From an uncultured cyanobacterium (lineage in GTDB: Bacteria; Cyanobacteriota; Cyanobacteriia; CACIAM-69d): 64,000 bases of DNA. Position numbers and translations under genes: made by a program. Positions 38,731 through 47,254 of this stretch are shown here, piece by piece (position 1 is the first letter of the stretch; every line of letters starts with the position of its first letter). The notes below the pieces were generated by a model. It made no database searches. It was not told the DNA's origin and saw only the letters and a program-made list of their open reading frames with translations. Location of the stretch: assembly GCA_937883785.1 (NCBI GenBank), contig CALGDE010000109.1, forward strand, positions 1 to 64,000, written 5' to 3'.

Positions 38731-40254
38731 TTAACGCCCTGAGCCTCGGTAGGGCAGGGTTTGGTCGGAGTGTTGCGATCGCCCCGTTATGAAGTTGCCC
38801 ACCACGGGACCTAGAACGGAGGGATGGAATAGAGACGCAGGATGATTAGCCATATGTTGAACGTGCCAAACACGTTTGTGAATTGTCGGAAATTGGTCGG
38901 TGAGGGTCAGCACTTCTTTGAGGTAGCGTTGCAGGGCACGCATCCACCAGTGGGGCTGTTCCCCCTGGGTTTTGGGCCAGCGCAAATCTTCACCGGTGGC
39001 CATTAGCCACGGCAGTCGCAGCACCGAGCCTAGGGTTTTGCGAAAGTGATCGCCCGCCCGAGTGAGATTGGGGCGATCGCCCTCGCAAGTTTTATCGAGC
39101 CATTGCCCCAGACGCTGGGCTGATAGGGCGGCGACGGTCATGCCCTGCCCGTAGAGGGGGTTAAAGGCACAGGCCCCATCCCCCAGAGCTACGAGCCGAC
39201 TGGGAAAACGGTCCATTTTTTCGTAATGGCGCCAGCGGTTGGCAGTGCCCCGATATACCTTCACCGGCGACACGGGTACCGCATGGCGAATCGCCTGATA
39301 AATTGCGCGATTCCGCAGGCTGCGAGCAAACTTGAGAAAGTCTTGGTCGTGGGCGGTGGGATAGTCACCACCGGTGCCTGACAGGGTTACCACCCAGCGG
39401 TTCCCCTCCACCGGATACAGCACTCCAGCGCGGGTTTGATAGGGAGGCTTTGCCCAAATCAGAAGGGATTTCCAATTCCAGCGATCGCTATCGGATCCCT
39501 GGGGGTGGTGATATTCGGAGGGAATTTCAAACCACTGACTGGCATATCCCAACTTGGCGTCAATAACAGTTTCCTGCGGCGACTTGTAGCCCCACTCGCC
39601 AAGCCATTGGGGTAAGGGCGATCGCCGTCCCGTGGCATCCACCACCAGTTCACCGGAGATGGAATAGCGCTGGGAGCCGCGCTTGACGGTGACGCCGGTA
39701 ACCTGATCGCGATCGCCCGACTCTCCCTTAAGCACTAGCCCCGAGACAGACACCCCGGTGACAAACTCAATGTTTTTCCAGGTGCGCAGGCGTTTGCGAA
39801 TTAGGTTTTCCAGCAGCGATCGGCTACAGGTGCGGGTGGTGAGCCCCGACTCAAAGCGGGGGTTCCAGCCGCCAAAGCCCATCATTTGACAGTCGGCGGT
39901 CCAGTCCACCTCGGGAGAGCCCGCCGCCGCCAATTCCTCGGTCAAGCCAGGGAAAAGACCTTCGAGGATCTCCAGCCCCTTGGCCAGCAACACGTGCACA
40001 TGGTCCGTTTGGGGAACTCCAGGGCGCGTCGCGTCAGGGTACAGGCGATCGCGCTCAATAATCACAACGTTGCTAAAACGCTCTGCCAGTTCTCGCGCCG
40101 TCAATAGCCCGGCAATGCTGGCACCCAAAACGACCGCCTGCCCGGGAATGGGCTTGCGATTAGTGATGGCAGCAGCGGAGCGATCGCGCCGACGGGGAAT
40201 TGACGTCAGGTTATCGGGAACCGACTGGAAAGGGAGTGATTGAGAAAGAACCAT
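38731..40254 (-). CDS. FAD-dependent oxidoreductase, UbiH/geranylgeranyl reductase-like
   Basis: 507 residues. The N-terminal FAD-binding motif is AVVLGASIAGLLTAREL ending in an acidic VVIIERD, and the second FAD motif is LGDGACAFNPLYGQGM near the C-terminal third. VPQTDHVHVLLAKG and VVDATGRRSPLPQWL are typical of this flavoprotein group. The N-terminal 30 residues are basic (RRRDRSAA) and could be a tail or an overlong start. The substrate is unknown; halogenases, hydroxylases and prenyl reductases share this fold. The gene stands alone with its own terminator. Confidence 0.88.
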   Translation of the reverse strand: MVLSQSLPFQSVPDNLTSIPRRRDRSAAAITNRKPIPGQAVVLGASIAGLLTARELAERFSNVVIIERDRLYPDATRPGVPQTDHVHVLLAKGLEILEGLFPGLTEELAAAGSPEVDWTADCQMMGFGGWNPRFESGLTTRTCSRSLLENLIRKRLRTWKNIEFVTGVSVSGLVLKGESGDRDQVTGVTVKRGSQRYSISGELVVDATGRRSPLPQWLGEWGYKSPQETVIDAKLGYASQWFEIPSEYHHPQGSDSDRWNWKSLLIWAKPPYQTRAGVLYPVEGNRWVVTLSGTGGDYPTAHDQDFLKFARSLRNRAIYQAIRHAVPVSPVKVYRGTANRWRHYEKMDRFPSRLVALGDGACAFNPLYGQGMTVAALSAQRLGQWLDKTCEGDRPNLTRAGDHFRKTLGSVLRLPWLMATGEDLRWPKTQGEQPHWWMRALQRYLKEVLTLTDQFPTIHKRVWHVQHMANHPASLFHPSVLGPVVGNFITGRSQHSDQTLPYRGSGR

Positions 40255-40654
40255 AGAGAAGACCCTTAAGACCGATGAAAGACTTACCTCCTCCTTTCAA
40301 CGGCCCTATTGGTTTTCCGGAGCCTCAAACACTTCCCGAATCGTCCACCGCTTGCCTGTATTTACAGGCAAAGCTTATGCAAAATCGCTATAAATCACCA
40401 GCGCAAAACATCTGGGACTGACACAAAATTCCCATCATTGTCACCCCAAGATCTTTCTCCCCAAAAGACAGGCACTTTAGGGCCTGTTGTCCTATCGTCA
40501 CAGGTTTCGTCCACCTCTCTTCGAGGTGGAAAAGCTTGGGAATAAGGGCGTTTCAATCCCTTCGCGTCGGTGCCCTTAGTTTCTGGGCAACGCGTTGGCA
40601 GGCAACCTGCTGCTTTGGCTTAGTTTTGGGGAACCTTGGTGATTTTCTGATGAT
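40255..40654. other. Intergenic region with two hairpins downstream of the Mrp operon
   Basis: 400 bp between the end of mrpB and the start of the oxidoreductase, both on the minus strand. It contains hairpins TGCCTGT/ACAGGCA (about 40353-40370) and CCACCTC/GAGGTGG (40511-40529), candidates for terminating the Mrp operon or for leader structure. A single GTTTCAATCCC string near 40550 looks like the end of a CRISPR repeat, but it is not repeated. Confidence 0.5.
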
Positions 40655-41317
40655 TTACAGCAAGCCACGATAGCGAATAAAGAGCAAGATTGCGGCCCAA
40701 GATCCAAGGGCAACTTTCACCGCCACCAGGGCATTCAAAATAGGAATCGAGCCGCCACTGATTAGCCCGCCAAATTCTCCCAGCGGTAACTCCCAACCGC
40801 CCAGGGTCAAGACCGCCAGCACAATAAACACGAGCACCGACAGTTTTTCCAGCTTCGAGACCTGCCAGCGCTTGTAAATCCCCTCCATTTTTTCCGCAGG
40901 CGAAGTGATAGCCACCAAACCGATCGCCGTACCGCCAGCCACTCCCGCCGCAAAGCCACCGCCGGGGCTCAGGTGCCCACGCAACATTAGCTCCACGCAA
41001 ATTAAAGCGGCGATCGTTGCTCCCAATCGTGCCAGCACAATGGACGGCTGGTCGGTAAATTGGCGAATGGTGGGGGAGGGTTTTTCGTCCGACAGCAGAT
41101 ACCGCACCCCCATAATGGACAACGTAAATACCACCACTTCAAAAATGGTGTCATACAGGCGATTGCGAAAAATAATGCCAGAAACGGCGTTAGGAATGCC
41201 CGTCTCGCCCACGATCGCTACCATCACCTCGGGGCTGGACATCTCCGACACAGGGTTGGGCAGCAACATCATTTTGATGTACAGGGCAATGCCGGCAATA
41301 ACGTAGATCCATTTCAT
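40655..41317 (-). CDS. mrpB: Mrp Na+/H+ antiporter subunit B
   Basis: 220-residue membrane protein. It carries the MnhB domain: an N-terminal half resembling the end of MrpA (GIIFRNRLYDTIFEVVVFTL) and a C-terminal half with MLRGHLSPGGGFAAGVAGGT, a strongly conserved MrpB pattern. It is the last gene of the operon, 73 bp after the MrpA-like gene. In the assembled complex it sits at the MrpA side. Confidence 0.9.
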   Translation of the reverse strand: MKWIYVIAGIALYIKMMLLPNPVSEMSSPEVMVAIVGETGIPNAVSGIIFRNRLYDTIFEVVVFTLSIMGVRYLLSDEKPSPTIRQFTDQPSIVLARLGATIAALICVELMLRGHLSPGGGFAAGVAGGTAIGLVAITSPAEKMEGIYKRWQVSKLEKLSVLVFIVLAVLTLGGWELPLGEFGGLISGGSIPILNALVAVKVALGSWAAILLFIRYRGLL

Positions 41318-41390
41318 AGCTTGTTGGCAGTAGGATTTCGGAGCTTTTAAAGGGTGGGCAGGGTTAGCTAGTCGCTAAAGAATAAAAAAC

Positions 41391-42110
41391 CTACCGGCTG
41401 GAGGCATCAGACACCAAGGGTTTTTCCGCAGGAGGAGGCTTGATAGTGGTTGTGCTCAAGGTGGAGATCGCCGGGTTCAGTTCCGTTTGCATTAGCTCAT
41501 ACAGGCGCTCCACCCGCACGGTAACCGAGTAGGGGTGGGCGGACGAATCACCATTAACCAACGCAACGCCGTGTACTTCCTTCGTTTCCATGGCATGGTC
41601 CAGGGCTTGACGATCCGGCACAGGGTGTAGCTCTAGACGCAGGGAGTGGCGATCGCAAAACACTCGCAAATCCTCCAGCAGGGGCTTTAGCTCCTGGGGA
41701 TCCTCGAAGGAGTGAATCAGATTAAAGATTTCCTCCAGGGACTTACTGACCGGGTGCACCAAATCTTCTGGATTGCTGTTTTGTTGGGCATCCTGTTGAC
41801 CGTTGGACGCACCATTGTCTAACTCAATTTCCGGCAAATTCACCGGTGCAATAATCCCTAGCTTCAGCACTAAGGACGATCGCACCGCCACCGCATAGAG
41901 GGTAATGGCTAACATCGTTCCCACCAGGGCTTCTGTTAGGGCCACATCGGCAGCCCCCAACAGGGCATACACCAAAGCAGCGATCGCCCCCAGAATCCCC
42001 CGCACCACCAGGGCATGGTAGGGATTCTTTTGCAGAATCGTCATCACGGCGGCAATGGGCAAAAGCGCAGTAATCGCTGCCAAATCCCAGTCGGTCATCA
42101 CGTTAGTCAT
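41391..42110 (-). CDS. Mrp antiporter MrpA C-terminal-like subunit (DUF4040/MbhD) with a soluble tail
   Basis: 239 residues. Residues 1-80 form a three-helix DUF4040 unit (ALLGAADVALTEALVG carries the acidic residue of this module), equal to the C-terminal part of MrpA or to MbhD. The rest is soluble, with an Asn/Gln-rich linker and a mixed alpha/beta segment (SFEDPQELKPLLEDLRVF, VHGVALVNGDSSAHP). The start at 42110 overlaps the mrpG stop by eight bases and is preceded by GGAGGAG. Cyanobacterial operons use such a short MrpA. The large NuoL-like part of MrpA is absent here. Confidence 0.83.
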   Translation of the reverse strand: MTNVMTDWDLAAITALLPIAAVMTILQKNPYHALVVRGILGAIAALVYALLGAADVALTEALVGTMLAITLYAVAVRSSLVLKLGIIAPVNLPEIELDNGASNGQQDAQQNSNPEDLVHPVSKSLEEIFNLIHSFEDPQELKPLLEDLRVFCDRHSLRLELHPVPDRQALDHAMETKEVHGVALVNGDSSAHPYSVTVRVERLYELMQTELNPAISTLSTTTIKPPPAEKPLVSDASSR

Positions 42111-42390
42111 TGGGCTCCTCCGTGGAACAATACGCCAGCACATAACCCAAAATCGTGTTCCAAATTGCCAAGGCAATCAAAGCCATAATCAGCAGCGGCC
42201 ACTCGCTGGGAATTTTCAGCAGCAGTCCCACCACAATCGCCACGGATCCCAAGGTATCCGCCACCGACAGGGTGTGCAGCTTATACAGCACTGACCGGGG
42301 TCCCACCAGCGGCCAAGTCCCCCACAGCCAAAACACCAGCCCAACGACAATGCAGCCATAGCTCACGATATTTATTAGCTGGTCTATCAT
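42103..42390 (-). CDS. mrpG: Mrp antiporter subunit G
   Basis: 95 residues, three membrane helices (CIVVGLVFWLWGTWPLVG, VADTLGSVAIVVGLLL, MALIALAIWNTILGYVLA). LHTLSVADTLGS is the recognisable MrpG core. Its start overlaps the mrpF stop by one base and its stop overlaps the next gene by eight, so the operon is translationally coupled. Confidence 0.88.
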   Translation of the reverse strand: MIDQLINIVSYGCIVVGLVFWLWGTWPLVGPRSVLYKLHTLSVADTLGSVAIVVGLLLKIPSEWPLLIMALIALAIWNTILGYVLAYCSTEEPND

Positions 42391-42638
42391 TATTCGTTCA
42401 CCCGCTTTAACACTTGAGCCAGCAACATTAGGGACGCATTGCCCACACTTAGAACCAACACCCCCACTACCCCAATCATCCAGTCATCCCGCAGCACGGA
42501 AATCACCAGAATCATAATGGACGTTTTGGTGGATACGCTGGCAAAGGCAAGCATTTTTTGCCAGATGTCTTCGTCCTGAAATGACTCATAGATGGGAATC
42601 AAGAGGATCAGGAGCATCGGTCCTAAAATCCAGTTCAT
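42390..42638 (-). CDS. mrpF: Mrp antiporter subunit F, second copy
   Basis: 82 residues, three membrane helices (ILGPMLLILLIPIYESF, ASVSTKTSIMILVISVL, WMIGVVGVLVLSVGNASLML). The protein differs from the first copy (44777-45025) only in one residue near the end (VNE against VDE). Most of the gene lies in the 433-bp tract identical between the two operon halves. It overlaps mrpE by four bases. Confidence 0.85.
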   Translation of the reverse strand: MNWILGPMLLILLIPIYESFQDEDIWQKMLAFASVSTKTSIMILVISVLRDDWMIGVVGVLVLSVGNASLMLLAQVLKRVNE

Positions 42639-42865
42639 TGGGGCTTCCTCCGACGAATCCAGTGCACCTCATACCAACCCCGTTTGTGGTAACGCGTCAC
42701 GATGGTTTTCGGCGTAAAGGTAATCACGAAAATATCCAGAAACACCAGCCCAGGGGTACGGCGAGGGGGCACGTCTTTGCGGGTCAGGTCCTCGTAACGG
42801 TGGGGACGCACCATAATTTCCACGGCTTCGATATATGCCTGGGGAATGGCAACTACACTTTGCCA
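42433..42865 (-). repeat. 433-bp tract identical to 44820-45252
   Basis: Covers most of mrpF and the last 77 codons of mrpE in the second operon half. Compared base by base with 44820-45252 (constant offset 2387) I found no differences, while the sequence just outside both ends diverges clearly. This is the mark of gene conversion between the duplicated blocks. Confidence 0.9.
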
Positions 42866-43030
42866 AAGGGCTTCGCCCCAGTCCCTTAGGCTGGCGGTGT
42901 AGCTCAAGGTGGCGCTACGGGGGATCAGCAGGCACACCACGATACCGATACCGATATTGATGGGGCTTGGGTCCGCCGTTAGCAGGAACCACACCGTGAG
43001 CCGTAGACATAGGTCGAGGAAAAACGTCAT
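42635..43030 (-). CDS. mrpE: Mrp antiporter subunit E, second copy
   Basis: 131 residues, two N-terminal membrane helices (LRLTVWFLLTADPSPINIGI, VVCLLIPRSA) and a cytosolic tail (WIRRRKPQ end). From WQSVVAIPQAYIEAVEI to the C-terminus it is identical to the first copy; the first 55 residues differ at about fifteen places. The four-base overlaps with mrpD and mrpF fit a coupled operon. Confidence 0.88.
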   Translation of the reverse strand: MTFFLDLCLRLTVWFLLTADPSPINIGIGIVVCLLIPRSATLSYTASLRDWGEALWQSVVAIPQAYIEAVEIMVRPHRYEDLTRKDVPPRRTPGLVFLDIFVITFTPKTIVTRYHKRGWYEVHWIRRRKPQ

Positions 43031-44502
43031 GGCATTAACTCCTCCGGTGGCATTAGGTACAACACGAGGAAAGATAAGGCGACTGCGCTTAAGCTCATCA
43101 CGCCAATAAGATGCTCTAGCCGCTCTCCCCCTTGCGGTAGCTTAATAGATATCCGTTTAATCACCACCCAATAAATCAGCCACCCTGCGGCGATGGTCAC
43201 CACTGCTTTCAAAATGTTGTCCAAGGCGTAGGCTTTGGGGTAGAACGCGTTGCTAACAAACAGCCCTCCCAGCAACAGCACCATGGGCAGCAGCAGCATC
43301 TTGAACTTTTCCGGGGCTTTAACGGCGGCGGATTTTGGCAAGAAAATAAATTTGGCGAAGGAAATGGCGGTGCCCACGGCGGCCACGTTCATGGCAATTA
43401 CCTGCCAGGGTAAAAGTTCTTTGGTGGTTAGGGTTTTGGCGCCGAAGCCCGCTAGCAGCGGTAAACCGGAGATAGAAAAGGCGGCGATCGCCCCCAGACA
43501 CCACAGGGATAGGGCAATGGGCTGTTTGTTTAATTCTTTGAAATTTTTACTGGGCAACGACCCAGCCACTAAAAATAGAGACGCTTTCACCAAGCCGTGG
43601 GTGAGGGCATAGAAGCCCGCCACTGGAGGGGCAGCCAGCACAAACCCTAGCTGAGACACCGTATGGAACGCCAACATGCGCTTGCTGTCCTTTTCAAACA
43701 CCGCATAGCCCACCCCCATCAGCGCCGTACCCACCCCTGCCAAACGCACAATAGGATCCACAGAAGGCACCAGCAATGCACAGCGCACCAGGGCTAGCAC
43801 CGCCGTTTTCACCACCACCCCCGACAACATGGCAGAGACGGGGCTTTCCGATTGGGAATGGGTTTGGGGCAGCCACAGACCAGATACAAAAATCCCCCCC
43901 TTCGATAGCAACCCCAAAAAGATCAACGCCGTTGCTTCCGGGGGCGACTCCCCCAGCCCCACATACTGGAACGAGTGGGTGGCTTTAAACACCAGCGCTG
44001 TGCCCACCAGGTAAAACAGCATGGCTGTGTTGCTGATAAACAAGTACCGCAGCCCCATCCAAATGGACCGGGGCGATCGCGAATAGCTCACCAGCAAAAA
44101 CGATGCAATGCTCAGCACCTCCAGAGCCACGTACAGGCTAATAAAGTCAGCGCACAGAAACGCAGCATTGACACTGCCGTGTAGCAAAATTAGCTGGGCA
44201 TAGAAAAACGAGGTCTTATCGCTAGGCCAGCAGTACAACAGGACTGCGAGGGTGACCAGGGCGCTGGTCAGGATAAAAAAGCCACCGAGGGCATCCACCG
44301 TTAAGGTGACGCCGAAGCTGTCCAGTAGCTGGAAAGTTTGGGGCGATTCCTGGAGGAAAACCAGGATGCTAAAGGTAACGGAGGCAAGGGTTACCGCCAG
44401 CGCCAAATAGCGATCCAGGTGCGGCAGCAAATAAATGCTAAACCCCACAAAAAATGGAAAAGCCACCCAGGTGATCGCCCAAATTGGCGCTATCTCGATC
44501 AT
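43027..44502 (-). CDS. mrpD: Mrp antiporter subunit D, second copy
   Basis: 491-residue proton-translocating subunit of the NuoL/M/N family, about 14 helices. The key membrane glutamate lies in ADFISLYVALEVLSI, and lysines lie in FLGLLSKGGIFVSGLW and MLSGVVVKTAVLAL. It is a paralogue of the copy at 45414-46892 but diverged, mainly in the C-terminal half. The start overlaps the stop of the mrpC remnant by four bases. Confidence 0.92.
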   Translation of the reverse strand: MIEIAPIWAITWVAFPFFVGFSIYLLPHLDRYLALAVTLASVTFSILVFLQESPQTFQLLDSFGVTLTVDALGGFFILTSALVTLAVLLYCWPSDKTSFFYAQLILLHGSVNAAFLCADFISLYVALEVLSIASFLLVSYSRSPRSIWMGLRYLFISNTAMLFYLVGTALVFKATHSFQYVGLGESPPEATALIFLGLLSKGGIFVSGLWLPQTHSQSESPVSAMLSGVVVKTAVLALVRCALLVPSVDPIVRLAGVGTALMGVGYAVFEKDSKRMLAFHTVSQLGFVLAAPPVAGFYALTHGLVKASLFLVAGSLPSKNFKELNKQPIALSLWCLGAIAAFSISGLPLLAGFGAKTLTTKELLPWQVIAMNVAAVGTAISFAKFIFLPKSAAVKAPEKFKMLLLPMVLLLGGLFVSNAFYPKAYALDNILKAVVTIAAGWLIYWVVIKRISIKLPQGGERLEHLIGVMSLSAVALSFLVLYLMPPEELMP

Positions 44503-44780
44503 GGGCAGTGGCTCCGCTTCATAGGGTTCGCGTTGACGGGAATGCTAATAGAGTGCGTTTCCAAGGTTGGATTATCCCACGCCAGCGTCTTCAGCCCCAC
44601 CACGGGCAAAGGTCCAAAAGGTTTCGCCCGGCAATGAGCTGGGTTATTTCGCTGGGGCGATCGCAGCTTCAGCGCCTCGCCAGCCCTGCCGAAATCACCC
44701 GTGATCTGAATGCCCCCGCCGTTTATTTCGCCGTTTACCTCGCTGTCTATCTTGCCCTTTGTAAAGTGCCTCATCATCAT
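44499..44780 (-). pseudogene. Collapsed mrpC copy, kept as a coupled 93-codon ORF
   Basis: Sits where a second mrpC is expected. Only the last part resembles MrpC: LAWDNPTLETHSISIP compares with LARDNPTLETDAIERSYRP at the end of the true mrpC (46889-47254). The preceding 60 codons are polar and unlike MrpC; all membrane helices are lost. The ORF is still open: its ATG overlaps the mrpF stop and its stop overlaps the mrpD start. It may only serve to carry ribosomes from mrpF to mrpD, or be an unrelated new small protein. Confidence 0.7.
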
Positions 44781-45025
44781 TCATCCACCCGCTTCAGCAC
44801 CTGAGCCAACAGCATCAACGACGCATTGCCCACACTTAGAACCAACACCCCCACTACCCCAATCATCCAGTCATCCCGCAGCACGGAAATCACCAGAATC
44901 ATAATGGACGTTTTGGTGGATACGCTGGCAAAGGCAAGCATTTTTTGCCAGATGTCTTCGTCCTGAAATGACTCATAGATGGGAATCAAGAGGATCAGGA
45001 GCATCGGTCCTAAAATCCAGTTCAT
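44777..45025 (-). CDS. mrpF: Mrp antiporter subunit F, first copy
   Basis: 82 residues, three membrane helices, all but identical to the second copy. In the operon order (C-D-E-F) it is the distal gene of the first block and overlaps mrpE by four bases. Its stop overlaps the ATG of the mrpC remnant ORF. Confidence 0.85.
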   Translation of the reverse strand: MNWILGPMLLILLIPIYESFQDEDIWQKMLAFASVSTKTSIMILVISVLRDDWMIGVVGVLVLSVGNASLMLLAQVLKRVDE

Positions 45026-45252
45026 TGGGGCTTCCTCCGACGAATCCAGTGCACCTCATACCAACCCCGTTTGTGGTAACGCGTCACGATGGTTTTCGGC
45101 GTAAAGGTAATCACGAAAATATCCAGAAACACCAGCCCAGGGGTACGGCGAGGGGGCACGTCTTTGCGGGTCAGGTCCTCGTAACGGTGGGGACGCACCA
45201 TAATTTCCACGGCTTCGATATATGCCTGGGGAATGGCAACTACACTTTGCCA
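44820..45252 (-). repeat. 433-bp tract identical to 42433-42865
   Basis: First-block partner of the conversion tract; covers most of mrpF and the 3' part of mrpE. No mismatch was seen over 433 positions. Confidence 0.9.
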
Positions 45253-45417
45253 GATGGCTTCCACCCAGTCCCGCAGGGTTGCCGTTCGACTGAGGGTCAA
45301 GCTGCGGGGAATCAAGAGGCACACTACGAGGCCAATAACGATATTGAGGGGACTCAGATCCGCCGTCAGCAAAAACCACACCGTTAGGCGCAGAACAAAA
45401 TCAAGAATGATCGTCAT
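45022..45417 (-). CDS. mrpE: Mrp antiporter subunit E, first copy
   Basis: 131 residues with the same two-helix plus cytosolic tail layout as the second copy. The N-terminal 55 residues (MTIILDFVLRLTVWFLLTAD onward) differ from the second copy, while the rest is identical because of the conversion tract. It overlaps mrpD and mrpF by four bases each. Confidence 0.88.
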   Translation of the reverse strand: MTIILDFVLRLTVWFLLTADLSPLNIVIGLVVCLLIPRSLTLSRTATLRDWVEAIWQSVVAIPQAYIEAVEIMVRPHRYEDLTRKDVPPRRTPGLVFLDIFVITFTPKTIVTRYHKRGWYEVHWIRRRKPQ

Positions 45418-46892
45418 GGCGTAACTCCCCCTAGCGGCATCAGGTACAACACCAGCAGGAAAATGGCGATCGCGCTAAGGCTCATGGTGCCGGTCAAATG
45501 CTCCAGGCGCTCCACCCCCCAGGGCAATTTCAAAGTCACCCGCCGGATAATAATCCAGTACAGCAGCCATCCGCCGCCGACAATGCCCACCGCCTTAACC
45601 AGGGTGTCCAGTGAGGAATAGGCGGAGGGGTTAACACCGTTAGCCACCATTAGCCCCCCTAGCAACACCACCATGGACGGCAATAAATTTTTCACTTTAC
45701 CGGGGGCGGTAACGGCGGCGGAATGGGGCAGGAAGATCAGCTTGGCGCAAAGGGCGGCAGTGCCCACTGCGGCGACGTTTAACGCCACCCCTTGCCACAG
45801 GGGCAGGGATTTGGACACTAGGGCTTTGGTTACAAAACCGCCAATTAGGGGCATTCCAGAAACGGATAGGGCAGCGATCGTCCCAAACGCCCACAGGGAA
45901 AGGGCAATAGGCTTCTCCTGGAGCACCTTAAAATCTCGGCTCGGCAAAGCTCCCGCCACCAAAAACAACGCCCCTTTTGCCAGTCCATGGGTTAACGCAT
46001 AGGCCCCTGCCGTAGCGGGCACCGCCAACACAAATCCCAGCTGGGACACGGTGCTTAACGCCAACATTCGCTTGGTGTCCCGTTCTACCATGCCAGCGGC
46101 GACCCCCAGCAACGCCGTTGCCACCCCTGCCAAACGCAATACCGGGTCCAGGGCAGGCGCCAATAGGGCGCAGCGCACCATCGCCAGTACGGCCGTTTTC
46201 ACCACCACGCCAGACAACATTGCCGACACGGGGCTTTCCGCCTGGGAGTGGGTTTGGGGTAGCCATAGTCCAGATACAAAAATGCCGCCCTTGGCTAGTA
46301 ATCCCAGAAAGATCAACGCCGTTGCTTCCGGGGGCGACTCGATCAACCCCTGAAACTGGAACGAGTGGGTGGCTTTAAACACCAGCGCTGTACCCACTAG
46401 GTAAAACAGCATCGCCGTATTGCTAATAAACAAATATCGCAGTCCCACCCAAATAGACCGGGGCGATCGCGAATAGGTCACCAGCAAAAACGACGCAATA
46501 CTCAACACCTCCAGAGCCACGTACAGGCTAATAAAATCAGCACACAAAAACGCTGCATTAACGCTGCCGTGGAGCAAAATTAGCTGGGTGTAGAAAAACG
46601 ACACCTTGTCGCTGCGCCAGCAATACAGCAGCACAGCGAGGGTTACTAGGGCATTGGTAAGTATAAAAAAGCCGCCGAGGGTATCAACGGTTAAGGTGAC
46701 GCCGAAGCTGTCTAGCAGTTGGAAGGTTTGGGGGGAGTCCAGCCAAAAAATCAACCCTGCGAAAATAAGGGAGCTAAAGGTAACCACCAAAGTCAACGCC
46801 CGAGAGAGCTGCGGCAGTAGATAAATGCTGAACCCGACAAAGAACGGAAAGGCTGCCCAGAAGATCGCCCCAATTGGCAATAGTTCAATCAT
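45414..46892 (-). CDS. mrpD: Mrp antiporter subunit D, first copy
   Basis: 492-residue NuoL/M/N-type proton channel subunit. The membrane glutamate is in ADFISLYVALEVLSI and the lysines in LGLLAKGGIFVSGLW and SGVVVKTAVLAM. The N-terminal half is very close to the second copy, while the C-terminal third has drifted. It overlaps mrpC by four bases. Two D subunits are usual in cyanobacterial mrpCD1D2EFGAB operons, but here E and F are duplicated as well. Confidence 0.92.
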   Translation of the reverse strand: MIELLPIGAIFWAAFPFFVGFSIYLLPQLSRALTLVVTFSSLIFAGLIFWLDSPQTFQLLDSFGVTLTVDTLGGFFILTNALVTLAVLLYCWRSDKVSFFYTQLILLHGSVNAAFLCADFISLYVALEVLSIASFLLVTYSRSPRSIWVGLRYLFISNTAMLFYLVGTALVFKATHSFQFQGLIESPPEATALIFLGLLAKGGIFVSGLWLPQTHSQAESPVSAMLSGVVVKTAVLAMVRCALLAPALDPVLRLAGVATALLGVAAGMVERDTKRMLALSTVSQLGFVLAVPATAGAYALTHGLAKGALFLVAGALPSRDFKVLQEKPIALSLWAFGTIAALSVSGMPLIGGFVTKALVSKSLPLWQGVALNVAAVGTAALCAKLIFLPHSAAVTAPGKVKNLLPSMVVLLGGLMVANGVNPSAYSSLDTLVKAVGIVGGGWLLYWIIIRRVTLKLPWGVERLEHLTGTMSLSAIAIFLLVLYLMPLGGVTP

Positions 46893-47254
46893 GGGCGATA
46901 GCTCCGCTCAATGGCATCGGTTTCCAAAGTGGGATTGTCCCGCGCCAGCTTCATCACCCCCACTAACATCAGCGCCTGCAGGGAAAAGCCGATAACGATC
47001 GCCGTTAAAATCACCGCCTGGGGAACCGGGTCCGCGTAGGAACCGTTTTCCAATATTGCGTCAGGGCTGTCCGCGATGGGGGCAAATAAGCCAATTCGCC
47101 CAGCCACAAGCACGTAGTAAGCAATCACGCCGGTGCTCATTACGTCCATCGCAATAATCTTCATTACCAGGCTTTTTTTGATGATGAGCCCAAAAAAGCC
47201 ACAGATAACCGTCGCAAAGACCAGGGCTTCTAATACCGGCATGATCATAGACAC
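46889..47254 (-). CDS. mrpC: Mrp antiporter subunit C (NuoK-like)
   Basis: 121 residues, three membrane helices of the NuoK family: LEALVFATVICGFFGLIIKK, MDVMSTGVIAYYVLVAG, and PVPQAVILTAIVIGFSLQAL, the last with the conserved PxxQAVILTAIV pattern. It is the first gene of the operon. The start may be GTG 47254 or ATG 47248. The complex exchanges Na+ (or Li+/K+) for H+ across the membrane and supports pH and salt tolerance. Confidence 0.92.
   Translation of the reverse strand: MSMIMPVLEALVFATVICGFFGLIIKKSLVMKIIAMDVMSTGVIAYYVLVAGRIGLFAPIADSPDAILENGSYADPVPQAVILTAIVIGFSLQALMLVGVMKLARDNPTLETDAIERSYRP

Noticed and set aside
40545-40575. CRISPR-like string GTTTCAATCCC
   Set aside because: It occurs once, with no second repeat at spacer distance and no cas genes in the window.
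44499-44780. Reading this ORF as a normal new Mrp subunit
   Set aside because: It has no membrane helix and its 3' end aligns with the mrpC end, so a decayed mrpC is the simpler reading.
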